A stretch of 13,770 nucleotides of DNA from contig JBAXDX010000078.1 in assembly GCA_037140715.1 (NCBI GenBank), positions 1 to 13,770 on the forward strand. The letters run 5' to 3'. Under the pieces are notes generated by a model that made no database searches, was not told where the DNA came from, and saw only the letters and a program-made list of their open reading frames with translations. This DNA comes from JAUZPB01 sp037140715 (lineage in GTDB: Bacteria; Bacteroidota; Ignavibacteria; Ignavibacteriales; SURF-24). A program made the position numbers and the translations under genes. Below, in pieces: positions 1 through 7,926 of this stretch (positions are counted from its first letter, which is position 1; each line of letters starts with the position of its first letter).

Positions 1-97
1 ATCCAAATTTACTCTGCTTTTCTCTTTTTACCCACTATAAACAACATAGACCCATTTAAACTAACGACAAAAAAGACTATATTTAGGTAGTGAATCG

Positions 98-262
98 ATG
101 ATGTCTGGCTATGAGGCAGGTATTGCACAAATTCCGGCATCCGTATTTCCCGAACTTATGCATTATAATCCGTTTGTATCAAAAGTCAGAGAAATTAACC
201 TGATTTTATCAACATTTAATTTATACGGCATATTCATTGTCAATAATACCAATTTTTTCTAA
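98..262 (+). other. Unassigned small ORF in the leading spacer
   Basis: Positions 1-275 contain no gene I recognise. The only open stretch worth recording is a 54-codon ORF that begins with two adjacent ATG codons (98 and 101) and ends 13 bases before the antiporter start. The peptide begins MMSGYEAGIAQIPASVFPEL. It has no clear ribosome binding site and matches no family I know. It could be a small leader gene, a remnant of a longer protein, or chance. The rest of the stretch is AT-rich and probably carries the antiporter promoter, though I cannot point to a good one. Confidence 0.15.
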
Positions 263-275
263 ACTGTAGTTTTAT

Positions 276-1571
276 ATGGAAAATACCGAATTAAGAATGC
301 CCCTGTTAAGTCTTTTACCATTCGTGCTGATGTTGGTTGCGATTGCTGTTTTCCCCTTATTTTTCAATCATTTTTGGGAAAAGAATAAAAATAAACTGAT
401 CATTGCTGTCGCGCTTAGTTCTCCGATAATCATTTTTATGATTTACGCGGGAAACTGGGAAATACTCGTTGAAACAATGCTGTCTGATTACCTTCCCTTT
501 ATAATATTGCTCGGTTCGCTTTTTACAATTACCGGCGGCATTTATCTGACTGGTGATATAGAGGCAAAGCCCTCAGTTAATGTTCTGTTTCTTGGTATCG
601 GGGCTGTGCTTGCTTCAGTCATGGGAACGACCGGAGCGGCGATGCTTTTAATTCGTCCGGTAATTCAAACCAATAAAGAAAGAGAATTTAAGGTTCATAC
701 GATATTATTTTTTATTGGCATAGTCGCTAATTGCGGGGGAATGCTTACACCGCTGGGCGATCCTCCGTTATTTATGATGTACCTGAGAGGTGCCTCTTTT
801 TCATGGTTCTTCCAGCTTTTCCCTGAATGGCTTTTTACAAACGGGCTGCTTCTGCTTATTTATTTCTTTGTGGATAGTTATTACCATAAGAAGGAAAAGC
901 CTGAGAATATACTGCTGGATAAAACTAATATTCAGCCTGTAAAAATTCATGGCAGGCTAAACTTTATCTGGCTGACTGGCGTAGTGCTTGCCGTGGCGTT
1001 TATTAACGAGCAGTATATAACTCTGATTAAGAGCGACGGCTATTACAGTTTCATCCGCGAAGCCGTTATCATTTCCATGGCGCTGTTGTCTCTGCTTTTT
1101 ACTACGCGTATAACAAGAATATCAAATAACTTTACATGGGCACCGATTGAGGAAGTGGCTTATCTTTTTCTCGGTATTTTTATAACGATGGTTCCATGTA
1201 TTCTTTATCTTAAGGAGAACGCAAAGACGCTGGGCGTTAACGCAGCTCATCAGTTTTATTATGCTTCAGGGGCGTTAAGCAGTTTCCTTGACAATACTCC
1301 TACAGCGGTAACTTTCCATTCGCTTGCACTTGGACTGGCGCAGACAGCAGAGGTTGCGGGGATTCCAAATGTTATTATGCGGGGGATTTGTCTCAGTGCA
1401 GTATTATTCGGAAGTATGACTTATATCGGGAACGGGCCTAACTTTATGGTTAAGTCGGTAGCTGAGGAAAATAACATTAAGATGCCCGATTTTTTCAGCT
1501 ATATGTTTAAATTCTCGCTTATAGTATTGTTGCCGGTATTTGTGCTTGTTCAGTTAATTTTCATCCGGTAA
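276..1571 (+). CDS. Sodium:proton antiporter-like carrier (ion-transporter superfamily, CitMHS/NhaD type)
   Basis: This is a 431-residue inner-membrane protein of roughly eleven to twelve hydrophobic segments. It belongs to the ion-transporter superfamily usually annotated in these bacteria as a sodium:proton antiporter or putative citrate transporter. The two halves carry the re-entrant-loop motifs typical of this superfamily: GTTGAAMLLIRP at 117-128 and CGGMLTPLGDPPLF at 153-166 in the first half, SSFLDNTPTAVTF at 335-347 and YIGNGPNFMVKS at 383-394 in the second. The Asn-Thr-Pro and Gly-Asn-Gly-Pro-Asn turns are where ion and substrate are expected to bind. The role, exchange of Na+ for H+ or uptake of a carboxylate, is inferred from family; the sequence does not settle the substrate. 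The ATG at 276 has no good Shine-Dalgarno site; an in-frame ATG at 297 is an alternative. It is transcribed alone and converges on the ABC permease pair. Confidence 0.85.
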   Translation: MENTELRMPLLSLLPFVLMLVAIAVFPLFFNHFWEKNKNKLIIAVALSSPIIIFMIYAGNWEILVETMLSDYLPFIILLGSLFTITGGIYLTGDIEAKPSVNVLFLGIGAVLASVMGTTGAAMLLIRPVIQTNKEREFKVHTILFFIGIVANCGGMLTPLGDPPLFMMYLRGASFSWFFQLFPEWLFTNGLLLLIYFFVDSYYHKKEKPENILLDKTNIQPVKIHGRLNFIWLTGVVLAVAFINEQYITLIKSDGYYSFIREAVIISMALLSLLFTTRITRISNNFTWAPIEEVAYLFLGIFITMVPCILYLKENAKTLGVNAAHQFYYASGALSSFLDNTPTAVTFHSLALGLAQTAEVAGIPNVIMRGICLSAVLFGSMTYIGNGPNFMVKSVAEENNIKMPDFFSYMFKFSLIVLLPVFVLVQLIFIR

Positions 1572-1592
1572 TGACCGGAAGGCAAAAAATAA

Positions 1593-1651
1593 AAGGGAAA
1601 ATTGAAGTCCAAATCAAAGGAAAGCGGGCGGTTACTTTTCATTTTTCCCTT
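1593..1651. terminator. Possible two-way terminator between convergent genes
   Basis: The spacer between the antiporter and the permease pair contains AAGGGAAAA (1593-1601) and its exact reverse complement TTTTCCCTT (1643-1651), separated by about 40 bases. Smaller dyads sit on either side: TCCGGT/ACCGGA (1564-1579), which overlaps the antiporter stop codon, and TTGATTGAATCAA (1650-1662). None is a textbook GC stem followed by a T run, so termination is inferred mainly from the convergent layout. Confidence 0.25.
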
Positions 1652-1684
1652 GATTGAATCAATATTAATCTCTGAATTCTGCCA

Positions 1685-2815
1685 TTATTCGAGTCTTTTC
1701 TTAAATCGCGTTGCGCTCGCGACAAGGATTAATATTCCCATTGAGAAAAGAATCAACAATTCCGGCCACAAATCCACAAAGCCCGTCCCTTTTAATATTA
1801 TGCCACGCAGTATAGTGATATAATATCTAAGCGGAATAATATAAGTAACATACTGGATTATCTGTGGCATATTCTCAACCGGGAAAGCGAAGCCTGACAG
1901 ATAAATCATGGGCATCATAAGTCCGAACTGCGCGACCATCATTGCCTGTTGCTGGGTTTTGGATATTGTAGAGATAAACAGTCCCAGTCCTAATGTGGAC
2001 AAAACAAATAAGAGAGAAGAGAAGACAAGAAAAAGGAAACTTCCGCGCACGGGGATTCCAAACCAGACAGTCATTATAGTGGTAACAAGAAGTACTTCAA
2101 TAAAACCGATTAAGATAAAAGGAATAATTTTCCCGAGTATAAGCTGATATGGTTTTATCGGCGTAACGATTAGCTGTTCAAGAGTGCCTATTTCCCTCTC
2201 CTTAACTATCGCCATCGACATAAGAATCGTTGTAATAACCATCAGAACCAGTCCCATAATACTTGGAACCATGAAATTCCTTGTTTTAAGGTCAGGGTTA
2301 TACCATACGCGCATTTCAGGAGTCATGCTACCGGCAGGCGGCGACTTAAGTCCTGCTTTATCCCTTTGACTAATCAGAATATTTCTTGAAAAGCCGGAGG
2401 TAATTGAGTTGACGTAGCCTAAAGCTATGGAAGTCTTATTGCCATCGGAGCCGTCAAAAATGGTCTGGAGCTGAACGGTTTGTTTACGGTTTATCTTTTT
2501 CTCAAATTCCTTAGGGATTATAATCGCGACAATGGCTTTCCCCTTGTCAATCAGTTCCGTCAGCTTTTCATAATTCTCTACGTAATAATCGATGGAGAAA
2601 TAGCCGGACCGCTCGAAGCTACGGACAAAATTGCGACTTGTTTCAGTTTTGTCCTGATCGAATATTACGGTGTGTACAGTATTCACATCCATTGTAGCGG
2701 CATAGCCCAGAAGGAGAAGCTGAACCGCGGGCGCAATGAATATAATTCCAAACAGCCGCGGATCGCGTTTTACCTGGAGGAATTCTTTTATTATTATGTT
2801 AAGTATTATCTTCAA
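1685..2815 (-). CDS. ABC-2 type exporter permease, YbhR/YhhJ-like (second of pair)
   Basis: This 376-residue inner-membrane subunit of an ABC exporter has the usual ABC-2 permease plan. A cytoplasmic start (KEFLQVKRDPR) precedes one membrane helix at about 20-40. A large extracytoplasmic domain follows to about 180, then five C-terminal helices. The family marks are VKEREIGTLEQLIVTPI before the helix bundle and the closing YLSGFAFPVENMP ... PLRYYITILRGIILKG segment. Such permeases work as heterodimers with a sister permease, here the upstream gene 55 bases away, plus an ATPase and usually a periplasmic membrane-fusion protein, to export drugs or other amphipathic compounds. The ATG at 2815 has a strong site (TAAGGAG, 9 bases upstream). 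No ATPase gene is present in the window. The substrate is unknown. Confidence 0.9.
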   Translation of the reverse strand: MKIILNIIIKEFLQVKRDPRLFGIIFIAPAVQLLLLGYAATMDVNTVHTVIFDQDKTETSRNFVRSFERSGYFSIDYYVENYEKLTELIDKGKAIVAIIIPKEFEKKINRKQTVQLQTIFDGSDGNKTSIALGYVNSITSGFSRNILISQRDKAGLKSPPAGSMTPEMRVWYNPDLKTRNFMVPSIMGLVLMVITTILMSMAIVKEREIGTLEQLIVTPIKPYQLILGKIIPFILIGFIEVLLVTTIMTVWFGIPVRGSFLFLVFSSLLFVLSTLGLGLFISTISKTQQQAMMVAQFGLMMPMIYLSGFAFPVENMPQIIQYVTYIIPLRYYITILRGIILKGTGFVDLWPELLILFSMGILILVASATRFKKRLE

Positions 2816-2870
2816 TTGTAATGCTCCTTAATGTTTAATCATCGGTATCCACCGAGTGGCAATGTAATTG

Positions 2871-4001
2871 CTATGCTGTTCCTGCTTTTCTATTCTTTAA
2901 TGTCGCCAGTCCAAGAAAGACAGCCGAGAATATCAGAAGGTAAACTACCTGAGGCCAAAAAGCCGGCAACCCCACTCCCTTTAATAGTAAATCCCTGAGA
3001 ATAACTGAATAAAATTTCGCGGGTGTTATGTTTGACAATATCTGAATGAACGGGGGCATACTTTCTATCGGAAAGATAAAGCCTGAGAGTATAACAGAGG
3101 GAAGCATTGATAGGAGAGTCGCCATTTGAAACGCAACCTGCTGAGTTGCAGCGACTGACGAAACAAATATGCCAAGACTAAGCGAAGCAAAAATAAATAT
3201 CAGGGTTGTTATCAAAATCAGGAACATATTGCCTTTAATTGGCATTCCGAAAAGGAAATGCCCTGCAATAAGTATCATTGCCGCAACGGCAAGCGTAATT
3301 ATGGCGAAGGGAGTGGTTTTCCCCATTATCAGTTCGATAGACGAAAGGGGCGAAACATTTATCTGCTCAATCGTTCCCTGTTCTTTCTCCCGCACAATTG
3401 AAAGTGATATAGATACTACTGAAGTTATGACCATAATCATCGCGATAAGTCCAGGAATCAGAAAGTAAGTTGATTCAAGACTGGGGTTGTACCAGAAAAC
3501 CGGCTCAGGTTCTATGGGCGTATAGGCTTTAATCCCTGAAACTGCCAGTACTTCCTTTGAAAACTTCTGCGAATAATTTATTGTAGCAATGTTCAGATAA
3601 TTCATGATGAGTGTTGCCGTATTGCCGTTAACTCCGTCAATGAGTATCTGCACCTTTGAATCCTTCCTGGAATACATATCCCGTGAAGTCTGTTTCGGAA
3701 AAATAATTACCGCCTGGGCAATCTGTTCATCGAGATATTTTTTTATCTGACGATCAGAGCTTATATATCCGACAAGGTCGAAATATGTAGAACTTGTCAG
3801 CGCATTGACGAAGGCGCGTGTATCTTCCGATTTATCCTGGTCATAAACAGCAACCTTAATATGATGCACATCGAAATTGATAGCATAGCCAAATATTGCA
3901 AGCAGGGCTATTGGAAAAAGAAACAGGATTAAGAGCATTCTTCCATCGCGCTTAAGCTGTCTGATTTCTTTTTTTACTATTGCAAATATTCTATTTAACA
4001 T
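2871..4001 (-). CDS. ABC-2 type exporter permease, YbhS-like (first of pair)
   Basis: This 376-residue permease is a paralogue of the downstream gene with the same order of parts: KKEIRQLKRDGR, one membrane helix, a large periplasmic domain to about 175, then five helices. VREKEQGTIEQINVSPL lies before the helix bundle and ILSGFIFPIESMPPFI ... PAKFYSVILRDLLLKG near the end. It should pair with the next gene to form the membrane pore of an exporter. I chose the ATG at 4001 because AAAGGG lies at workable spacing; an in-frame GTG at 4013 would add four residues (MRKK) but has its purine-rich sequence too close. A short 10-codon ORF with its own good ribosome site ends across this start (see 3991-4023). 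In relatives the ATPase gene normally precedes this permease; here the next gene upstream is an unrelated iron-sulfur protein. Confidence 0.9.
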   Translation of the reverse strand: MLNRIFAIVKKEIRQLKRDGRMLLILFLFPIALLAIFGYAINFDVHHIKVAVYDQDKSEDTRAFVNALTSSTYFDLVGYISSDRQIKKYLDEQIAQAVIIFPKQTSRDMYSRKDSKVQILIDGVNGNTATLIMNYLNIATINYSQKFSKEVLAVSGIKAYTPIEPEPVFWYNPSLESTYFLIPGLIAMIMVITSVVSISLSIVREKEQGTIEQINVSPLSSIELIMGKTTPFAIITLAVAAMILIAGHFLFGMPIKGNMFLILITTLIFIFASLSLGIFVSSVAATQQVAFQMATLLSMLPSVILSGFIFPIESMPPFIQILSNITPAKFYSVILRDLLLKGVGLPAFWPQVVYLLIFSAVFLGLATLKNRKAGTA

Positions 4002-4023
4002 CTTTTTTCGCACCCTTTTTCAT
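3991..4023 (-). other. Ten-codon upstream ORF overlapping the permease start
   Basis: Read on the - strand, AAAGGAATTAA precedes an ATG at 4023 that opens MKKGAKKDVK and stops at TAG (3993-3991). The stop codon lies a few bases inside the permease gene that begins at 4001. The arrangement could couple translation of a leader peptide to the permease. It could also be the last trace of a lost upstream gene such as the expected ATPase, or chance in an A-rich stretch. Confidence 0.2.
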
Positions 4024-4110
4024 TTAATTCCTTTCTAATGTTTGGTACTGTATCGCCACTCAACAAATTTACAAATAACATTACGGAAGTATACGACAAA
4101 TTGTCCTCTT

Positions 4111-4162
4111 AATCATAATCATTTTCCCCCTGAAGCGATCATGATTATGAGTATGATTATGA
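4111..4162. repeat. Inverted and direct 10-bp repeats upstream of the permease genes
   Basis: TCATAATCAT at 4113-4122 is the exact reverse complement of ATGATTATGA, which occurs twice in direct orientation at 4141-4150 and 4153-4162 (12-base period). Just to the left is the palindrome GACAAATTGTC (4095-4105). The cluster lies in the 236-base gap before the permease pair and just after the iron-sulfur gene. It could be an operator for a dimeric regulator or a weak hairpin. On the - strand, TAAATTTG (4071-4064) fits the Bacteroidota -7 pattern TAnnTTTG, but no well-spaced -33 element accompanies it. Confidence 0.35.
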
Positions 4163-4237
4163 AAATTACAGACCATCCATTGCAGTACTGAACCCATCTC
4201 ATATCCTGATTCATGAAATTAATCCCTTTCTTGCCGG

Positions 4238-5077
4238 CTATATTGCTTTATCAGAAATTACTTCTCCCCTGATGCTGAGAACCACCAGCCGTAAAGGAAT
4301 CTCCCTGCCTGAGAGATTAATAGCATGTTGAGCCAGTTGTAGCAGTCCGCGACAGCAGGGTACTTCCATAATAACGACTGTAAGAGATTTAATTCCGGCT
4401 TCATTAAGCATTGCTACAAGTTTATTTACATATATATCTTTACCGCTGTCAAGTTTCGGGCAGGCGATGGCAATAGATTTGCCCGTTATGAAGTCGCGGT
4501 GGAAATCCGTAGTGGCGAAGGCAGTACAGTCCGCAGCGAGCAGGACATCGGCTTCATGGTAATGTGCTGCAACCGGATTAACCAGGTGCAATTGAACGGG
4601 CCAGTGATCTAATTGCGAATCCCTTCTCTCAGACGGGATGGCAGAGTCTCGATTTTCTTTTTCAAAAGAAGCCTCTTTAGATCCCTCACACGTGCAACAG
4701 GCTTTGGTAGCAGAATTAATGTCTTCAAGTTCAATCGGGATTTGTTTTTCCTTCAGATAATCAAGCGCCTGATTTAGGAAAGCGGTTTCATTATGATTAC
4801 TAAGGTGGGTCAGGTGGGCGATGATAACATTTTTGCCACCTTTTATAATTGCATCCATAACCGTTCTTTCATCATAAGGACCGGCTTCTCTTTCTTCGAT
4901 AGCAATAGCACCCTGCGGACAATGCCCAAGACAGGCTCCAAGCCCGTCACAGAATAAGTCGCTGATTAGTCTTGCCTTGCCGTCAATTATCTGAAGCGCG
5001 CCTTCATGGCAGTTCGGAATACAGTCTCCGCATCCGTTACATTTATCTTCGTCAATTATGACAATTTTACGTCTCAT
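4238..5077 (-). CDS. Ferredoxin-domain iron-sulfur protein of unknown function
   Basis: This 279-residue cytoplasmic protein starts with a two-cluster ferredoxin domain. The first motif is a full [4Fe-4S] set, Cys13-x2-Cys16-x2-Cys19-x3-Cys23 (CNGCGDCIPNC). The second is CDGLGACLGHCP, giving Cys43, Cys49 and Cys53-Pro but Leu46 where the second cysteine of the canonical motif belongs. I believe this CDGLGAC form recurs in the family, but cannot check. The C-terminal two thirds hold further cysteines (CCTC, ADC, ACP, VPCC) that may bind another metal or cluster. Family members are common in anaerobes and are presumed to be electron carriers or redox sensors; no specific reaction can be assigned. 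I chose the ATG at 5077 (MRRKIVIIDE) because an ACAGGG site precedes it and the domain starts there; an upstream in-frame ATG at 5143 would add 22 unconserved-looking residues. It is transcribed alone or with the permeases beyond the repeat cluster. Confidence 0.8.
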   Translation of the reverse strand: MRRKIVIIDEDKCNGCGDCIPNCHEGALQIIDGKARLISDLFCDGLGACLGHCPQGAIAIEEREAGPYDERTVMDAIIKGGKNVIIAHLTHLSNHNETAFLNQALDYLKEKQIPIELEDINSATKACCTCEGSKEASFEKENRDSAIPSERRDSQLDHWPVQLHLVNPVAAHYHEADVLLAADCTAFATTDFHRDFITGKSIAIACPKLDSGKDIYVNKLVAMLNEAGIKSLTVVIMEVPCCRGLLQLAQHAINLSGREIPLRLVVLSIRGEVISDKAI

Positions 5078-5444
5078 ATTGCCCTGTAAATTTGTTCTTA
5101 TATTATATACTCTGAAATTAATATCTTCTTCCCTCTTCTGCAAGATTAATGTGAAATTTGATTTTAATTAAAATATGCCATTGCGAAATAAAATATCTCA
5201 TTGTGAGGCGAAATAATCCATTGTTTGGACTGATGCTGTTTTTAGTCTGAATTGCCCTGCTATCCGCATTATGGGCTGTCGGAGAGCGACTATTTATCCG
5301 GTTTAGACATAAAAATACTTCATTTAGTCCTCAGGGAGCATTATTTAATAAAATAATGGTTAAAAATATTTTAAATTACGCAGAATTTTATTATGTTTAT
5401 GTTAACACCAGCCATTTATAGCAAAGACAAGGAGAGCAGAACTA
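5078..5444. other. Divergent intergenic region with AT-rich hairpin
   Basis: This spacer separates the iron-sulfur gene (-) from the sugar transferase (+) and must hold both promoters. No gene was found in it. The visible structures are a hairpin CATTATTT-AATA-AAATAATG (5339-5358), a direct repeat GCGAAATAA (5183-5191 and 5208-5216, 25-base period), and a small dyad CTCA-TTG-TGAG (5197-5207). The hairpin could act in the transferase leader. None matches a regulator site I can name with confidence. Confidence 0.3.
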
Positions 5445-6137
5445 ATGTTGCTTACTATGAAACATGGGAAAGACTCTGTTTTATTTTTATCAGAAATAAC
5501 AGCATCAGGAAATATAAAAATATACTTGTTTCTAAAACGAGCTTTTGATATTACATTTGCCTGCGTTTTACTGGCGATATGCTTTCCTGTTCTCAGCATA
5601 TTTTTTATCATAGCATTTATTGAAACAGGTCAGTCTCCGCTATATGCTCAAAAGCGGGGGCTGACTTTTCAAAATAGTCTTTTCTATGTCTTCAAGATTA
5701 GAACCTTGAGATATTCAGACCAGACAGGGATTCCGTTATCCTCCGAAATATTTATAAAGAAAGATTTGCGTCCGTCTGTTACACTTAGTGGCAAATACCT
5801 GAGGCGTTCGGGTCTGGATGAACTTCCACAGCTGATAAACATTATCCGGGGCAATATGTCTTTCGTTGGGCCAAGACCGCTATCCCTTACTGATCTTGAC
5901 ATTATGAAGAAAGAACAGCCAAAACTTTATTATAGAAGAAGTGCCATTACTTCAAAGCCGGGACTGACAGGATTATGGCAGGTATATAGAAACCGGGACG
6001 AAGGAATTATTAACTTAATTGAGCTTGATGAAGAATATGAGCAAAAAAAAAGCATTGCACTCGACTTTAAGTTGTTGCTCAAGACAATTCCAATGGTTTT
6101 ATTTGCCAATACTTCGGATGCTATCATGTCGGACTAA
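5445..6137 (+). CDS. Small phosphoglycosyl transferase (bacterial sugar transferase family)
   Basis: This 230-residue enzyme is of the PglC/WcaJ C-terminal type. It transfers a sugar-1-phosphate from a UDP-sugar to undecaprenyl phosphate, the first membrane step of capsule, O-antigen, exopolysaccharide or glycoprotein glycan synthesis. The parts run in family order: the basic lead KRAFDI (31-36) opening a hydrophobic re-entrant membrane segment (36-58), FKIRTL (83-88), LRRSGLDELPQL (119-130) carrying the catalytic Asp125-Glu126 pair, GNMSFVGPRPL (136-146) and KPGLTGLWQV (171-180). Length fits the short form without the extra N-terminal membrane domain. The ATG at 5445 is preceded by AAGGAG with a 10-base gap. 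No glycosyltransferase, flippase or polymerase gene lies nearby, so it is an orphan initiator and its sugar cannot be told. It ends 3 bases from the convergent amidase gene; a small GAACT/AGTTC dyad with a T5 run (6138-6158) may end its transcript. Confidence 0.92.
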   Translation: MLLTMKHGKDSVLFLSEITASGNIKIYLFLKRAFDITFACVLLAICFPVLSIFFIIAFIETGQSPLYAQKRGLTFQNSLFYVFKIRTLRYSDQTGIPLSSEIFIKKDLRPSVTLSGKYLRRSGLDELPQLINIIRGNMSFVGPRPLSLTDLDIMKKEQPKLYYRRSAITSKPGLTGLWQVYRNRDEGIINLIELDEEYEQKKSIALDFKLLLKTIPMVLFANTSDAIMSD

Positions 6138-6140
6138 GAA

Positions 6141-7835
6141 CTAAAGTTCAGGGTTTTTGTCATATTCTTCCTTAAATGTTTCGATTGCCTTAAATATTGA
6201 TTCGGCAATGTTGTCCTGCCCTGTATTACTGTTAAGATAGATCTCATCTTTTTTATTGGATAAGAAACCGGACTCTACAAGTATGCTTGGCATGGATGCG
6301 CCAACGAGTACATAAAAACCAGCCTGTTTTATTCCATTTGAGCGAAGACTGAGTTCCTTAGTAAACTGCTTATTGAGAATATCCGAAAATCTTTCCGAAT
6401 ATCTCATAAATGCTGAATGTGCCATACTGACAAGAATAAAATTATCATCAGTCAGCTTTTGGTAATGTCCAGGGTTATCCTCATACTGAATCACGCTGTT
6501 TTCACGTTCGGCAATCGCGACAGCCTCTTTGGTTCTGCCGGGTCTTAGAAGATAAATTTCAAAACCGCTGGTGTTAGTCGGCTTAATGGGAGTAGAATTG
6601 CAGTGAATCGAAACAAACAAATTTCCATTTTTCTCATTGGCTATTTTACCGCGCTTGTATAACTCTACAAACTTATCATTCGAACGCGTATAGATAACCT
6701 TTACATCGGGCATGTTCTCCTGAATTATCCTGCCAAGCTTTAAGGCAATGCCAAGATTAACAACCTTTTCCTTAACACTGGTGACACCGATAGCTCCCGG
6801 ATCCTTCCCGCCATGACCGGCATCGATAACAACTGTTTTAAGCGTCCACTTATCCTTGGCTTTACTCCCTGTGAAATTTACTAACAGCTTATTGTGAATA
6901 CTTATAATAATATCTCCGCCCGGACTTTCCTGAAACGACTCGTATTTTGAATAGCCCTCCTCCATGGCAAAGGCAATCCGCGAGTTTTTCCCAATATTCT
7001 TAGCTGTGATCCCGCTGATAAGTCCTTTGACCGGGCAGGCATTAACAAGTTCTTCATCAAGATTAATGTTTAGGAGATTAAGATAAAGAGTCCCTTTGTC
7101 AGTCTGCAGGCTGTATTTGCCTGCTTTCTTTTTACAAATAACCCGGATAAGCGTGCCGTTTGCTTTAGATTCGATTGTAATCCCGGGGATATCGAATTTT
7201 GAAGCTGTTACTGCTGACTTAAGCTTCGCCTCGGTCTTCTTTCCAGGAGTAGCAATGGCAGAATCTACGGGTTCATGCGGCTTAACTAAGCCGGTAATTT
7301 CTTTTGTTTTTTCTTTGGCATTAACCGAATCATTCTGTGCACCTGCTTTCTCTTTTGTTCTAATCTCTTCGGGCGGTTTGCTTCTGCTAATTAGCAGTCT
7401 GTCAGGATCAATTAATAATTTTCTGTCGGCTTTTATATATTCAACCGACTTTTGCAGGACGGAGGCTAAAATTTCTGTAAAGAATTCTATCGGAATATAC
7501 AAATCCTCATTTATTGTTACAGGAGCCAGTGGCATCTGATATACTTTAGGAAAATTTTCAGCGCGGGAAGTTAAGACAACAAACTCATTCTGAGAAGTAA
7601 GTTTCAGATACCAGCCCGGTAGTTTTATTTCCATTTTGGCATTCGAAGCATTGTAATATACACCGGCTGAAATTATCCCGGATAATTCTCTTACGGAAAT
7701 AAAATCAACACCCCTGCGGTTAAGCGATGAGACAAGTCCAGAGTATCTGTTATATATGACATTTACATTCAGACTCTGCGCATGTCCGGTTGAAAATGCT
7801 ATGAAAAGGAGAAAAAAAAGACTTCTGAATTTCAT
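6141..7835 (-). CDS. Secreted N-acetylmuramoyl-L-alanine amidase with N-terminal AMIN-like domain
   Basis: This 564-residue periplasmic cell-wall hydrolase cuts the amide bond between N-acetylmuramic acid and the stem peptide, probably in daughter-cell separation. From the start chosen here it has a signal peptide (MKFRSLFFLLFIAFSTGHAQ), an N-terminal domain at about 24-145 resembling the copper-amine-oxidase N-terminal-like fold, a Lys/Glu-rich linker to about 212, an AMIN-like beta domain (about 215-315), and a C-terminal Amidase_3 domain (about 332-560). The zinc ligands are visible: His341 in DAGHGGKDPG, Glu356 in VKEKVVNL and His411 in SIHCNS; the catalytic glutamate is Glu521 in ILVESGFLSN. 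I chose the ATG at 7835 because it places the signal peptide at the terminus; in-frame ATGs at 7868 and 7904 would lengthen it. It lies downstream of, and probably in one operon with, the methyltransferase-like gene. Confidence 0.92.
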   Translation of the reverse strand: MKFRSLFFLLFIAFSTGHAQSLNVNVIYNRYSGLVSSLNRRGVDFISVRELSGIISAGVYYNASNAKMEIKLPGWYLKLTSQNEFVVLTSRAENFPKVYQMPLAPVTINEDLYIPIEFFTEILASVLQKSVEYIKADRKLLIDPDRLLISRSKPPEEIRTKEKAGAQNDSVNAKEKTKEITGLVKPHEPVDSAIATPGKKTEAKLKSAVTASKFDIPGITIESKANGTLIRVICKKKAGKYSLQTDKGTLYLNLLNINLDEELVNACPVKGLISGITAKNIGKNSRIAFAMEEGYSKYESFQESPGGDIIISIHNKLLVNFTGSKAKDKWTLKTVVIDAGHGGKDPGAIGVTSVKEKVVNLGIALKLGRIIQENMPDVKVIYTRSNDKFVELYKRGKIANEKNGNLFVSIHCNSTPIKPTNTSGFEIYLLRPGRTKEAVAIAERENSVIQYEDNPGHYQKLTDDNFILVSMAHSAFMRYSERFSDILNKQFTKELSLRSNGIKQAGFYVLVGASMPSILVESGFLSNKKDEIYLNSNTGQDNIAESIFKAIETFKEEYDKNPEL

Positions 7836-7926
7836 GGTCTGTACATAAGAAAAAAAATCAAAACGCATATTTACCAACTCATTTTTAAATAATATGTTTA
7901 CCATCTCTGTTTATGTATGGCTTTTC

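Noticed and set aside
1564..1579. TCCGGT-AATG-ACCGGA hairpin at the antiporter stop codon as a terminator
   Set aside because: No T run follows on either strand, so it is recorded only as a minor dyad beside the weak terminator candidate.
5183..5216. Direct repeat GCGAAATAA with 25-base period in the divergent spacer
   Set aside because: Nine bases of AT-rich sequence repeated once; too short to claim a regulatory array or CRISPR-like structure.
7096..7539. 147-codon + strand ORF within the amidase gene
   Set aside because: It is antisense to the amidase, whose domains and zinc ligands are clear; the + reading shows no family features or ribosome site.
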